A stretch of DNA of 64,000 nucleotides from Diabrotica undecimpunctata (Eukaryota > Arthropoda > Insecta > Coleoptera > Chrysomelidae), in the NCBI RefSeq assembly GCF_040954645.1, contig NC_092810.1:11084377-11148376 (forward strand), given 5' to 3'. The notes beneath the pieces are model-generated. The model saw nothing but the letters and a program-made list of their open reading frames with translations, searched no databases and was not told where the DNA came from. Positions 53,845-64,000 of the stretch are shown here, one piece after another. Numbering within the stretch: the first letter of the stretch is position 1; each line of letters starts with the position of its first letter. A program made the position numbers and the translations under genes.

Positions 53845-54590
53845 ACGCTTTTTTTTGGTTGTACTTTAAACAATATCACTAAACACGATACCTATCCACT
53901 TCCTAATATCGATAGAATACTTTCTCTTTTACAAGGTGCAAAATTTATCACTTCTATTGATCTCAAGAACGCTTTCTGGCAAATTCCTGTGGAAAAATCA
54001 TCCCGTGAAAAAATTGCTTTAGCTGTAGCAGGTCGAGGACTATTTCAATTTACTGTTATGCCTTTTGGCAACTTAGCACAAACACAGCAACGTCTAGTCG
54101 ACGCAATTTTCGGACCTGAATTCGAATCGTTTATCTTTTGCTAACTTGACGATATAATTGTATCTTTCCCTACAAGGACGCAAATCTTAGTACTAACTTA
54201 GACAAATGAGAATTTTTTAAAACTCTCCTTAAATTCCTCGGTTACACAGTAAAAAACAATTCTCTTCGATCGGATCCTGAAAAAATAACTGCCATGAATA
54301 ATTATTCCAGACCTACAAACACTACCGAAATCAAACGATTCATCGGACTTTGTTCCTGGTACCGCCGGTTCATCCAAAATTTCTCTACTCTTGTCTCCCT
54401 CATAACCGATCTCTTAAAGGGCAAAAGAGACAAGCCATTACATGGAATCCTGAAAGTGAAAAGTCCTTTATTTTAATTAAACAAGCGCCCATGTCCATGT
54501 CTAACCAGATTTTTCGAACCCCTTCGTCGTTCAAGCCGATGCCAGTGATACTGGAGTTGGAGCGGTGCTAACTCAACCAGTCTTATAAAA
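53845..54590 (+). pseudogene. Ty3/gypsy RT-RNase H fragment
   Basis: The RT reads HDTYPLPNIDRILSLLQGAK, FITSIDLKNAFWQIPVEKSS and GLFQFTVMPFGNLAQTQQRL. The active-site block is FIFC, TAA, LDDIIVS, so a stop replaces the expected Tyr of YLDD. After further shifts it runs FLGYTVKNNSLRSDPEKI, EIKRFIGLCSWYRRFIQNF and, at the end, QADASDTGVGAVLTQP, the first RNase H motif. It lies opposite in strand to the integrase at 52150-52868, so the two are not one intact element. Confidence 0.8.
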
Positions 54591-54957
54591 CATTTTGTAT
54601 AAAGGTATAATGTAACTGTTGTTATCAGAAAATAAAACCGGTGTTTCTACTATTCTACTTATAATTTCATATTTTTTTACCTATTGGACCTTCCTAGGAC
54701 TTCAAATAATTATTTCGATTCCAGTCGTTTTCGATTTATTATAAAAAAAGTTATAAAAACATAAAATAATAAATTTTTTGAACGTCATTTTATAATATTT
54801 TGTATGTAGTTATAAAATATCGTAAAATCGCGTTAAACAAACGGATCAAATGAAGTAAAACTGTAGAGGTGAAGTCGCATTTTGAATTCACGTGATTATT
54901 GATACAAGATACGTCTTGAAGTGATTACAGCAAACAAATAGACTCCTATACCGCCTG

Positions 54958-55255
54958 GACTTCTTCTTCTTCTAATGGCGCTACAACCGTTTGTGGGTAT
55001 TGGCTGCTTACCACTTATTTAACATTCTTCCATTCTGCCCTGTGAAATACTTTTCTTCGCCAGTGCTTGGTGTTCATGGTTTTAAGATATTTCTTCACAT
55101 TATCTATCCACCTTTTATGGGGCCTTCCTCTTGTCTTATTTTCTTGTGATTTTCATCTCTGGTTTACTTTTACAGTTCGATTATCTTGCATTCTTTGTAA
55201 GTGGCCAAGCTAGTTTAGTCTTTGTCTCACAACAATCTCGGAATAAAGGATACCA
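54958..55255 (-). mobile_element. RTE-like LINE 3' fragment
   Basis: Minus-strand text: VVRQRLNWLGHLQRMQDNR, TRGRPHKRWIDNVKKYLKTM and HWRRKVFHRAEWKNV. The 3' tail is (GAA)n, seen as CTTCTTCTTCTTCT at 54961. Several frame changes. Confidence 0.7.
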
Positions 55256-55880
55256 ATTTATTACGTAAAAAAATAATGTATACTCTGTCATTTCCTATGA
55301 AACTTTCATCAACGTATGGTGTTTTACGCTATATCTTCTAAATAACGAAACATTTACTTCTTACCGTGTATTTTGTTTGAAATTAGTAAATATTAAATTT
55401 ACCAAACTTAATCTAAAATTAAAATATTCTTTTTCTAATTACATTTTTCCATCAATTACAATAAACTGAAATACGTCCCTGTTTAGGTCAACAAAAGTGC
55501 TACTTATACAATCGAAGGTGAGGTATTGCGGTATTGAAGGATTTCTGGTTGTTACTCAATATATCGATAATAATAATAATTATTGGTATATTAACAGATA
55601 TTCCGACTATTATAAATATAGTTTTAATAGCCAAACATACAATAGAATATCTGTGTCAATCTAAGAAAATAATTTGAAATTAATGTATATTTATTAACAA
55701 TGTGTCAATCAAGTCGTACTTTTGTGGATGTGAAATGATAACTATTTCGAATTTAATGCATCGTTTCACGTCAAATGTCCATTCATTCCGTACATATAAT
55801 CAAATAACATCACAATTCGGAATACTTATAGTTTCTTGAAGTTAGTATTACCATATGGACAGGACTGACCTGTAAAACTA
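55256..55880. other. No recognised gene
   Basis: AT-rich sequence. Confidence 0.5.
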
Positions 55881-55953
55881 TGGCCACTTATCCATTCCCA
55901 CGGTGCCTTACAGAGGGACTTCGACCAGTCCATTCGAAGTCCCTCTGCGTATG
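55881..55953 (+). repeat. Hairpin-bearing direct repeat, copy 1
   Basis: GGCCACTTATCC and CGGTGCCTTACAG lead into a perfect 12-bp stem, AGAGGGACTTCG at 55912-55923 and CGAAGTCCCTCT at 55935-55946, with an 11-base loop. A close copy in the same orientation lies at 59246-59317. The pair brackets a decayed LINE. Confidence 0.8.
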
Positions 55954-56189
55954 TTTCATCTTGGGTGGAATATTGGTATTTTCTCACATGAAAATGAAAT
56001 GATAAAAGGTGCAAAAAGTCCAGCCACAGACTCTCAGCTTGAAAAACAGGAGCAGAGTCCCGATAACGGACTCCCAGGGTATTGGAGACCATATATGGAA
56101 GCCGAAACCAGACTGGCTGTGAATAATTTAAAAATAAAAACATTTATTGACCTAATAATATTTACATTTCACACTTTATATATTTAGAA

Positions 56190-58640
56190 CTTAAGATATC
56201 TTAGTCTAATGTTGATTTTCTTCCTCTCGGGCCTTGAATTTTTCTGTCATTTACTCCTTGGTTTCTTCTTCTGTAGGTCCTTGTTTTTGTCTTCGTACTT
56301 ACTTCCCTGATTGGTTGTCTTCGGCAACCACCTGGTTAGACCATGATCATATGGTCGATCAGTCTATGAGTTGTTCTGAACATCCTCTGGATCCGATTTT
56401 TCGCGAAGATGTCTCTGGTCTTAAGGAGTCTTCTTTTGGATTGGTGGAAGAAATGTCTTGTCCTTTTCTCAGCCACCTCCCTCAGTGGTGTGTACTGGAG
56501 CCTTGCTTTGATGGTTGCATTTGTTATCCGGTCTTCCCATGTTGATCCATCGATGATTCTATAATATATGATGTTTCTGTTGCTTCAAGTTTCTTCCAGT
56601 TGCACTCCGAAATCCAACTCCAAACTGGGACAGCGTACAGTATGACCGATCTAACGTAGATCTGGTATAATCGGATCTTTTTGGCCTTCGATAGTGGACT
56701 GGACCTAAAAATATAAGGAAGTATCAGTTTTTTTAGCAGCGTCTGCTTTTAACTTGTTTTTTTGTGTGTGCAACTTGAAGTTTAGTCTTCTGTCGAGGTG
56801 GACTCCTACGTATTTGACTGATTCTACTGATTGGATCCTGTTTCCTCCTACTGTTATTTCTACCACTGGTGAACATGATAAATTGTGTCTTCTCTGCGTT
56901 GATTTTGATCTTCCATTTTTCGCTGTATTCCGTGATTTTTCCGAGATGATTTTCTATGTTTTGGACTATTCTTCTATTATCCTTTCCTGTTACATATATC
57001 ACCGTATAATCTGCGTTAAGGGCTGTAGATGTTCTTGGATCTGTTGGTTAATCTGAAACAAAAATTTTATATAAAATGGGCGAGAGAATACTGCCATGAA
57101 GTACGCGTTCGGCGAGTCCTGGCCCGCACCTGTCCACATAAGAGAGATGTCTCCTGGTGACTTGTCCACCTTCCTAGAAATGGCAGGATGGACAATGAGC
57201 TAAGGGTGACAGCTCCCTGGGAGGATGCAAAATGGGTCAATTATGGCCTAAGTGCTGTGAAGTTTAACTTGCTCCCTACTCTACAGATACTGCCGTGAGG
57301 ATTCTCTTCTTGTATTTCTTGGAGCGTAGACGTCTTTTGGTCAGCTGCAACTTGAAATATCCTATTAGTTAGATATGTATTACATATATTAACTAAATAA
57401 TAGGGTAATCTAGCTCTGTTCATCTTACGTCTTCTGTTGAATTTTATCTTCGTGTCGCTGATGACTCTTGCTAGCTGGAGTTCGCAGTTTCTTCCTTTTC
57501 TGAATCCGAATTGGTCCTCCTAAATGATTCTTCTTCTTTCCGCTTGTTTCATCAGTCTTCTATAGATGATTTTTTTCAGTACTTTTCCTAGTGTTTCCAG
57601 TAGTGATATTAGTCTGTAGCTTTCCGGTCTTCTTCCATCTTTTCTTAGTTTTAGTAGGGAGATGATCTTGGCGTGCTTCCACTTACTTGGAAAATGTCCT
57701 TTTTTCAAGCAGTATTTGAAGTATAGTCCGGGTTGTACTATAATCTTCTTTGGAAGTTCCTTGGGGGCGATTTTATGTATTCCTTCTGGTCCTGGAGCTC
57801 TGCTTCCTTTTAATCTTCTTATGATTTTGGAACTTCTCTTGGTTGGTGTAGTCTTCTTCCTCTACTAAAAACTCGTTTCTTCTTTTGATCCTTTCGTATT
57901 CTGTGTTGACCTCCTCTATGGTTCTTGCATCCGACATTTTTTGGTTTTTTCTGTGTGTTGCTGCCATTCTTCTAGCGATTGCATCCACTTTTTCTTGTGT
58001 TTGATGATTTGGGGCATCTTTTGTTTTCCTCTTCGTTTGGCTTTCAGCATTTTCAACACGGTTCCATGGTTTTCTTCAGCTTTCCTGATGTTGTTGTGCC
58101 ATTTGTTTTCTGTAAGACTTCTTAGTCTTACTCTTATTTCTTCGGAAAGTTCGTCTCCGTTGTCCTTGAATTCCTGTCTTCTTGTCCTCTGAAAAACTCT
58201 TCTGGCTCTATTTCTGTTCTTGATGATGTTCTACAGTTCGTTTGGTATGATTAGTCCTCTATTATCCGTCAATCCCTTGGGTATGTTGTCCTCCATAGCT
58301 TGTTGTTTTTTTTTGTATTTCTGTTTCTTCTATTTTTCTTTCCACTTCTTCCGTTGATTGGAATTCTCTCTTCATTTCCATTTGGTTGAGTTGCCTTCTG
58401 TAGTTTGGCCAGTTTGCTTCTTTCCATATCCATATTTCCACTGGTTCCACTGTAGGGAGGTCCACTTTTGATGTTATTCTTCCTGTTACTGATTTGTGAT
58501 CCGAACTGTATTCGAAGTGCGCCCTTACATCTTCTATTATGACGTCTTTTGTGATGAATAGGTCCAACATTGAATTGTTTTGTCCTTGTATGGGGTTGGG
58601 GTTGATTCTTGTAGTTGTTCACTGGCCGTGAACTGATAAT
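56190..58640 (-). pseudogene. Decayed Jockey-like LINE with endonuclease end and RT pieces
   Basis: From 58570 the minus strand gives MLDLFITKDVIIEDVRAHFE and YSSDHKSVTG, the C-terminal block of an AP-endonuclease domain (SDH motif). A basic spacer follows, then WKHAKIISLLKLRKDGRRPE, SYRLISLLETLGKVLKKIIY, RLPYYLVNICNTYLTNRIF, VTGKDNRRIVQNIENHLGKI and WKIKINAEKTQFIMFTSGRN. These are RT blocks in order. The FADD core is broken. KKIRLYQIYVRSVILYAVPV marks the thumb. The 3' part to about 56190 is frameshifted. It is the only LINE in the window with endonuclease sequence. Confidence 0.7.
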
Positions 58641-59245
58641 GTCTCATATTTATCTGTTTCTATATGGCATTTTCAGATCAGTCGGCCAATAGCAAAAATC
58701 GTAGATGTTTTGAGGCGGGGCGATGCGCATCTGGGTGAGTATTAGTGACATCCCCTCTCCGTTGAAGGCTTTACGGCTAAAAAGACATTTATAAAAAACA
58801 TAGTTATAGCCAGAAATACAATTATATTAGTACAATAAAAAAATTTATGAAATCAAGTCCGGAACAAGTCTGTAATAGTTCGTACATAAAGCACAACATA
58901 GCACAGTAATTTCCGGTGGTCATCTTGTTCTTCTGCAGGTACCGTCTTCTGTCACAGCACCCTTGTCTTCGACGACTTCGTCCTTCTCTAGACCAAGAAC
59001 CCATAATCATTTGCCAGCTGGTTTTCTTAGTAGGAGGTATGCCTGCGCCTACGTGGTATACGTACAACTTGTAGTAGGTGCTAATCCGGGGGCGTCAGTA
59101 GCTTCTGGGACTGGTGGCTTTAGTGTCTTCTCGATCGCTGAAACTTCCGGCACTGGACAGTGTCAGGAACTGCAGAATAGGTCGACGATACAGTTAGCTG
59201 CTGGTTTGAATCTTGTAGCCTAACTCAGTGGGAGCCTGGGTCGCA
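58641..59245. other. No recognised gene
   Basis: GC-richer than average, with short ORFs on both strands (58822-59067 minus, 58963-59223 plus) that show no motif. It may belong to the element bracketed by the hairpin repeats. Confidence 0.35.
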
Positions 59246-59317
59246 TGGCCACATATCCATCCTACGGTGCCTTATAGAGGGACTTCGACCAGTCCATTTG
59301 AAGTGCCCTCTGCGTAA
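59246..59317 (+). repeat. Hairpin-bearing direct repeat, copy 2
   Basis: GGCCACATATCC and CGGTGCCTTATAG precede AGAGGGACTTCGACCAGTCC, as in the copy at 55881, but the right arm has changes (TGAAGTGCCCTCT), so the stem is imperfect here. Confidence 0.75.
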
Positions 59318-60205
59318 AAAGGACATTTTCTCAACTGTCTACAAACTCTCGATCTATATACTGTTGTAGATCTTATAGAATGCTCTATGTTTATTTTTTA
59401 GACTTCCAACCCTGTATAACTTTTATTGATCAACTAAAGTGGGTCAGCCAAACTTAATTAATTAAAGTTTTTACCTATACGCTCCATGTTAAGAATTTTA
59501 ATAGATTCTAATAATATGCATGTGTTTTTATTGAGTAAATGAACAATAACCAATAACTTTGTCTAAATAAAGTTGTCTTTTTGTAGGTTATGTTTATAAG
59601 CCGCAATTTTCTGTTTATTCATATTGAAAAGACCTATTGTCGTTATGACCTTTATCATTGTTGCTTATCACAACCTTACACAACAAATATTTGTCAAGAG
59701 TCAATACCAAGGAAGATCGGTATAGTGTATAGTAGCTATTGAACGAATTTAAAAAATTAAAACCTTTTTCCGTGCTATCAATTAGTTTGGATAATGGTTT
59801 CTTTGTCGACTGTGCGCGTTAACAGCAGGAAACTATTCAGTAGGCATGAAGCGATCGCCGCATGATGAGTGTAGTTGTGCAATTTTATTGTAATGTATTT
59901 TAAATTTGGTACGAGAACCGTTAAAACCAGAAACATGTGATACTGTGCTAATAGCAAAGTTCAAGTGCACGGCAACTGAATTTTGGAAGAAACAGTCATA
60001 AGGTATTTATTTTATGCTATATTTCGATTCTCCTAAGGTGAAAAAAACCTGCGTTAACAGGACTAGGTAAAATTATAATAGAAATTATATTGAATACGCG
60101 TTTAATGAAAATAAAAGAAAGACTTGGCTAATTCATGCAATCCTTAATAATTTATAGGCACCTCTGCAAGTTTCAATCTTCTATGTTGTCTAATTTGTGT
60201 AATTT
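59318..60205. other. No recognised gene
   Basis: AT-rich. Near 59790-60000 the sequence is GC-richer, with a short ATG frame at 59847 and GTATTTAT at 60002, but splice signals are poor and no exon is claimed. Confidence 0.35.
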
Positions 60206-60530
60206 CGTGAGTTCTTCTTCTTCTTTTTATGTATACATCACTGTCTGTTTTTCAATGTGCCTCCAGTATGTTGTCGTTCCATGGTTTTCGTAATCTTCTA
60301 TTATACTCTTCTCTTTCTTACCTAATCCTTGATATTCCCCACTTTGCATTTGTTGCATTTGTATATCTGTAGTTATAGCTCGTATATCTGTAGTTATAGC
60401 TCTGTTAGTGTCTTAATCTTCCTCCTGATATTTTTATTTCTCCATATTGTTTAATTCAGGCAACCTGCGGCTCTGTTTTCTCTACTCACTTGATCTTCGA
60501 TGAGTTACGGTACTAAACTCTGGGAATGCT
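60206..60530 (-). mobile_element. RTE-like LINE fragment with internal damage
   Basis: Minus-strand pieces AAGCLN and TIWRNKNIRRKIKTL match the thumb segment seen in RTE-type RTs, and RRLRKPWNDNILEAH lies near the 3' end, with a (GAA)n-type tail at 60213. GTATATCTGTAGTTATAGCTC is nearly duplicated at 60361-60402. Confidence 0.55.
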
Positions 60531-60844
60531 GGTTATGCAGCTTCGGTACACGTGCAGATTCTTCAATATTTTTGTTTCGTGTTTTTGCTGAGGTGAAAAG
60601 CTTCTAAACCGACCTCAGGTACTTTCCAATTAAGGAGATCAGGATGGGAGAGAAACACTTCCCTCTCTCTGCCATGTACTGGTATTTATCTGGTTGATGT
60701 AAGTCCTTGCTGTCATTGTTTGTGTATGAGACGAATGTGCGCACGAAAGGAACTTTTTTTTGTTATTTTGTTTATTGATTTACCTATGTTCTTCTTACTC
60801 CTTGGTCTTTATTATCCGATGGTGTTATTCAGGAATGAATTAAA
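60531..60844. other. No recognised gene
   Basis: Unassigned sequence before an RTE insertion. The ORF at 60720-60968 crosses the insertion boundary and is not a gene. Confidence 0.45.
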
Positions 60845-60855
60845 TTGTTCCTATT

Positions 60856-61251
60856 CATCATCATCAATCAGCCCTGAGTTGTCCATTGTTGAACATAGGC
60901 CTCCTCTAGACTTTTCCATCTGCTTCTGTTCTACGCCTCTGCTATCCAATTGGTCACGATTCTTTTGAGGTCGTCGGTCCATCGCGTTGGGGGTCTTCCT
61001 CGGCTTCGCTTGTCAGCCCGTGGTCTCCACTCAAGCAATTTTTTTGTCCAACTGTCGTCTTTCATTCTTGCAACATGTCCTGTCCATCTCCATTTTTGCC
61101 TTGTAATATGTTCGATAATGTCTTCCACTCCGGTTCGTCTACGAACTTCCTCGTTTCTTATTCTATTTCTTAAGCTTATTCCAAGCATTGATCTCTCCAT
61201 CTTTCGTTGTGTCCTCAATTTTTCGGCTGATGTTTTTGTGAGAGTGAGATC
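60856..61251 (-). mobile_element. RTE-like LINE with target-site duplication
   Basis: TTGTTCCTATT lies at 60845-60855 and 61252-61262. The minus strand encodes RKMERSMLGISLRNRIRNEE, WRWTGHVARMKDDSWTKKL, DKRSRGRPPTRWTDDLKRI and AYVQQWTTQG, ending with the (ATG)n tail (CATCATCATCA at 60856). A stop at 60931 interrupts it before the last block. It is the same group as 12586-13513. Confidence 0.95.
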
Positions 61252-61262
61252 TTGTTCCTATT

Positions 61263-61798
61263 ATATTTTGTTAAAATGAGTTTTTTCTTGCTCTTTTTTC
61301 TTCGGGAGCTTTGTTATAACGCGGTCATAGTGCATCTAATTAGTTATTATACTTTTTCCATTTATGCATGATAATCATTTCAGAATTCTCAACTGGATTG
61401 TGGAGGTCTAGAAGATGGTTGCTTTATGTGTTTGAAGTTGAGTTATTTTATATTCTCCAGAAAGTGTTTGCCGCCTATGATATAGTGTAGTCTCGCAGTC
61501 GTGTAAAATATGGTTGACTCTTTTAGTTTCTATGTCCAGCAAGGGAGCCTCTTATGATTCTGAGCTAAGTTTTTCCACGAGCCGATAAATTTCCCGGATT
61601 CCTTAAATATTTTCCATTATTTTTCTCCTCTTTTATATTTTTTGTCTGTTTTTTCCTTTTTCCAAGACTTCTTCCGATTAGTAGAAAAGGCAAAAATGTG
61701 CAATCAAAAATTTCAATTTTATTATTTTTTCCCCGATTGCCTGCATCTCAATTTTAAAACAGCTGAAATTGGTTTGATTTGAGCAGCAACGTAAAGAA
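61263..61798. other. No recognised gene
   Basis: Unassigned sequence. Confidence 0.5.
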
Positions 61799-61868
61799 CT
61801 CCGCCACTTTTCTTATGTAAAAGTGGTTTCAGTTAAATTGGCTGAAATTTTGCAGGAAGATAGCTTTG

Positions 61869-62084
61869 AGGAAAAAAAATACGCAATCCCTCAACTAATC
61901 ATCCAGGGAAAGATTGAAGGCAAGAGAGGAGTAGGTCGCAAACAAATGTCGTGGCTACGGAACATAAAGAACTTGACAGGCATAAATAACACTGGCGATC
62001 TTTTGCATACCGCAAAAGACAGACAGACGGTCTTAAGATAATTCGCCAACGCACTATAGTGCACGGCACTATAAAAAGAAGAAG
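61869..62084 (+). mobile_element. RTE-like LINE (FEMW lineage) 3' fragment
   Basis: The frame reads PQLIIQGKIEGKRGVGRKQM and SWLRNIKNLTGINNTGDLLH, with a stop at 62041 and an AAAAAGAAGAAG tail. AGCTTTG at 61862-61868 and 62085-62091 is a short candidate duplication. The insertion splits a dispersed repeat also present at 44023. Confidence 0.8.
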
Positions 62085-62402
62085 AGCTTTGGTCATTTTG
62101 ATCAAAAGTTCCTATTGTCCCAAGACTCAGAAATAAATTTTTTCTTTACAGAGATTTACGAGCGCCTTCCCGTATCAGTTGGCCCAACGTTAGATTGATA
62201 AGAAAATTAAATTTTAGAGAACAAAAATAAAAGCGCAGCGTAAATTTTAGAAGTTTTATTGCATCGAACATTTTTGAATTTTCTAATTATATAAAATATT
62301 TTATAACGCAATGAAAACCATTGATTAAATAGAATAATAATAAATTAAAAAAAAACGCATAGAATATGTAATATTAACAAGAAAAATGTGAAAGTTTACG
62401 GC

Positions 62403-63477
62403 TAAGTTACATCCTCTTTAGTTTTAATGACATCCAAAATTCTTCGAGGCATAGTTTTTACCAAGTTCTGACAAAATTCTAATGTAAACGAATCCCATAT
62501 TTCTTGCAATTTTTCCTTCAATTCTTTAACGGATCAAGCAGGATGTTTTCTCAAAGCTTTTTTCATTTCGCGTCACAAAGTCTCTATCGGTGACAAGTCG
62601 GAACTGTTAGAAACCCATTCCATAAGTGGTATATCATGGTCTTCAATCCATTTTAAACTCTTTTTTGAGGTATGACAACCTGCGCCGTCCTGTAGGAAGA
62701 CAAAATCTTCCGCATATGTTAAAACTTTGTTCCATAATCAATAAAAGAGATTCTTCTAAAATAATAAAATATTTGTCCGTGTTAACAATCGCAAAAGTAA
62801 CTTTTCCACACCTTTACACGACATGCTGCCCCAGATTATGACATATGCAGGAAATTTGACTTTTCTTTTCAGACAGTCGGGATGAAAAACTTCATTTTTC
62901 ATGCGAATGACGCGACTCCTACTATCTCCAACACACATCTCAAATCTGGACTCATCACTCCATTGTATTGAATCCCATTATGACTGAGTCCAATCTTTAT
63001 GCTCCTTTGACCATCTTAGTCTATTTTTCTTGTGTTGTAATGTTAAAAGTGGCTTTTCCTTAGCCTAAAATAAAAGGAAATTTATTAAAAACAATTCGTA
63101 CCAATTTTTTAAAATTTAAAACTTGCATTGTAAGTGCCAAATCCTAATTTGTGGGCCTCTCGGTAACATGTTGATGTAGAAACGTGTCTTCCAATAACGT
63201 CACTCCATAAAATGCTTAACTCCATAAAATTTGCTCGTCGATTTTTCACTATAATGCGTCTTAATGCCCTTCGATCTTCTTCGGTTATTTTACTTTTTCG
63301 TACATTTCTAGGTATTATGACGACCGAACCTGTAGTTTTGCATCTTCTGACTATATTTCTTACACTATAGCGTGACAATTACAACATATTCGCGATTTCC
63401 GAATTGGATTTTCCAGAATTAAAAAATCTAATAATGATTGAACAAATTTTCTCATCGATAACTTTACCTCGACCCAT
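62403..63477 (-). pseudogene. Tc1-like (DD34E) transposase with a probable intron
   Basis: It starts MGRGKVIDEKICSIIIRFFN at 63477, then LSRYSVRNIVRRCKTTGSVV and KITEEDRRALRRIIVKNRR (HTH pair). Coding stops after GTYNASFK at about 63115, and AKEKPLLTLQHKKNRLRWSK resumes at about 63065 after TTTTATTTTAG, suggesting a short intron of about 50 bases. Catalytic blocks are WSDESRFEMCVGD, FVFLQDGAGCHTSKKS and NSSDLSPIETL, with 34 residues between the second Asp and the Glu. TGA replaces the Trp after ETL, and other frame breaks lie near 62760 and 62540. C-terminal text is MPRRILDVIKTKEDVT. No terminal repeats were identified. Confidence 0.75.
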
Positions 63478-64000
63478 TGTACAATCCACAAACAGCAAAA
63501 AGCTTTACAATACTACGAAATACATTAACTGACAATATTATTGTTTTGATGTCATTTTTCCACAGCTACCTCTGGATTTAACGTAATTATGAAAAAATCA
63601 ACGTACAATCCATCTAATTTACTTACCGTTGCACGTCATTATCATTGACAGAGATCGAAGTTGACATAGTTGCCAAAGTATAAAAAAATCCTCAATTAAT
63701 TTTAAATCAAATAGGTCACACAATTATTGCAAAAGTGCATTATACAACAAAACAAATTAGTATTTAATGTAAATAAATAGAAACAAAACAAGAGTTAAAA
63801 AATAATCTTGTTAAAAACAATTTGAGCCGCTTGTATGCGTCGTATAAAGATGTAAAATGAAATACTTAAACAAAAACAACACTTTTTTCATTACTTATTA
63901 ACATTAGTCAACACCGCAACTGTCAAATAAGTGTTACCAATTTATGCCAAAATATCACCTTCGTTCGATTACAGTTAGAGTGTGTTCCGAACCAATGTTC
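63478..64000. other. No recognised gene
   Basis: AT-rich sequence. The right terminal repeat of the Tc1-like element should lie here but was not recognised. Confidence 0.4.

Noticed and set aside
52150..54590. One LTR retrotransposon covering both gypsy remnants
   Set aside because: Integrase is on the minus strand and RT on the plus strand, with no LTRs and 1 kb of unrelated AT-rich DNA between.
58963..59223. 86-codon plus-strand ORF
   Set aside because: No motif, start or splice context; probably chance in a GC-richer stretch.

Overview
This is AT-rich animal genomic DNA, most likely from an insect and perhaps a beetle. The evidence is Sailor-type, Tc1, pogo and PIF/Harbinger DNA transposons, many RTE-like and Jockey/I-like LINE fragments, tRNA-derived SINEs, Penelope-like terminal repeats and a short (CCTAA)n tract. 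No bacterial-style gene arrangement, rRNA, functional tRNA or CRISPR is visible. The species call is inference.

Host genes are sparse. I see one good candidate gene on the + strand, spread over tens of kilobases. It has an internal exon at 5957-6145 (AG acceptor, GTAAGT donor) and two short first coding exons at 27867-28015 and 35435-35571. Both first exons end with the same SSGSE-like tail and split the last codon in the same phase. They look like duplicated alternative first exons inside a very large intron. Nearly everything else is mobile DNA.

Layout. 1.2-4.1 kb: a Harbinger element with a MADF-like ORF, holding a smaller element of its own family and an RTE insertion. 4.4-20.6 kb: an RNase H remnant, RTE fragments, a decayed LINE, a three-unit tandem repeat, a Tc1 pseudogene split by an RTE, a Penelope-like terminus and an element with long inverted repeats. 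21.2-26.8 kb: a Jockey-like LINE split by an RTE, then two RTE insertions, one with a 60-bp (TA)n tail. 27.9-35.6 kb: the two alternative first exons surround a deep nest. It holds a gag-only LINE with an intact 490-residue ORF, a pogo-like transposase remnant, an RTE insertion, a LINE RT fragment and a mariner-like DD41D element with inverted repeats of more than 400 bp. 35.7-38.9 kb: a 3.16-kb DNA transposon of a family I cannot name, with a four-exon transposase-like gene. 39.0-46.4 kb: two Sailor-like (DD82E) elements, a SINE and an RTE. 46.8-52 kb: a foldback repeat, a second Penelope-like terminus, a Tc1 pseudogene, a SINE and an 80-bp RTE insertion. 52.1-54.6 kb: Ty3/gypsy integrase and RT remnants. 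55-64 kb: more RTE fragments, a decayed LINE with endonuclease and RT pieces, paired hairpin repeats and a Tc1-like gene with a probable intron.

The genes do not form a pathway. The window is a record of stepwise insertion, and about a dozen insertions can be bounded by target-site duplications read directly from the sequence. The best-preserved ORFs belong to the gag-only LINE, the DD41D transposase and the four-exon transposase; the last two carry only small frameshifts. All coordinates come from reading by eye, without searches, so the limits of decayed copies are approximate.
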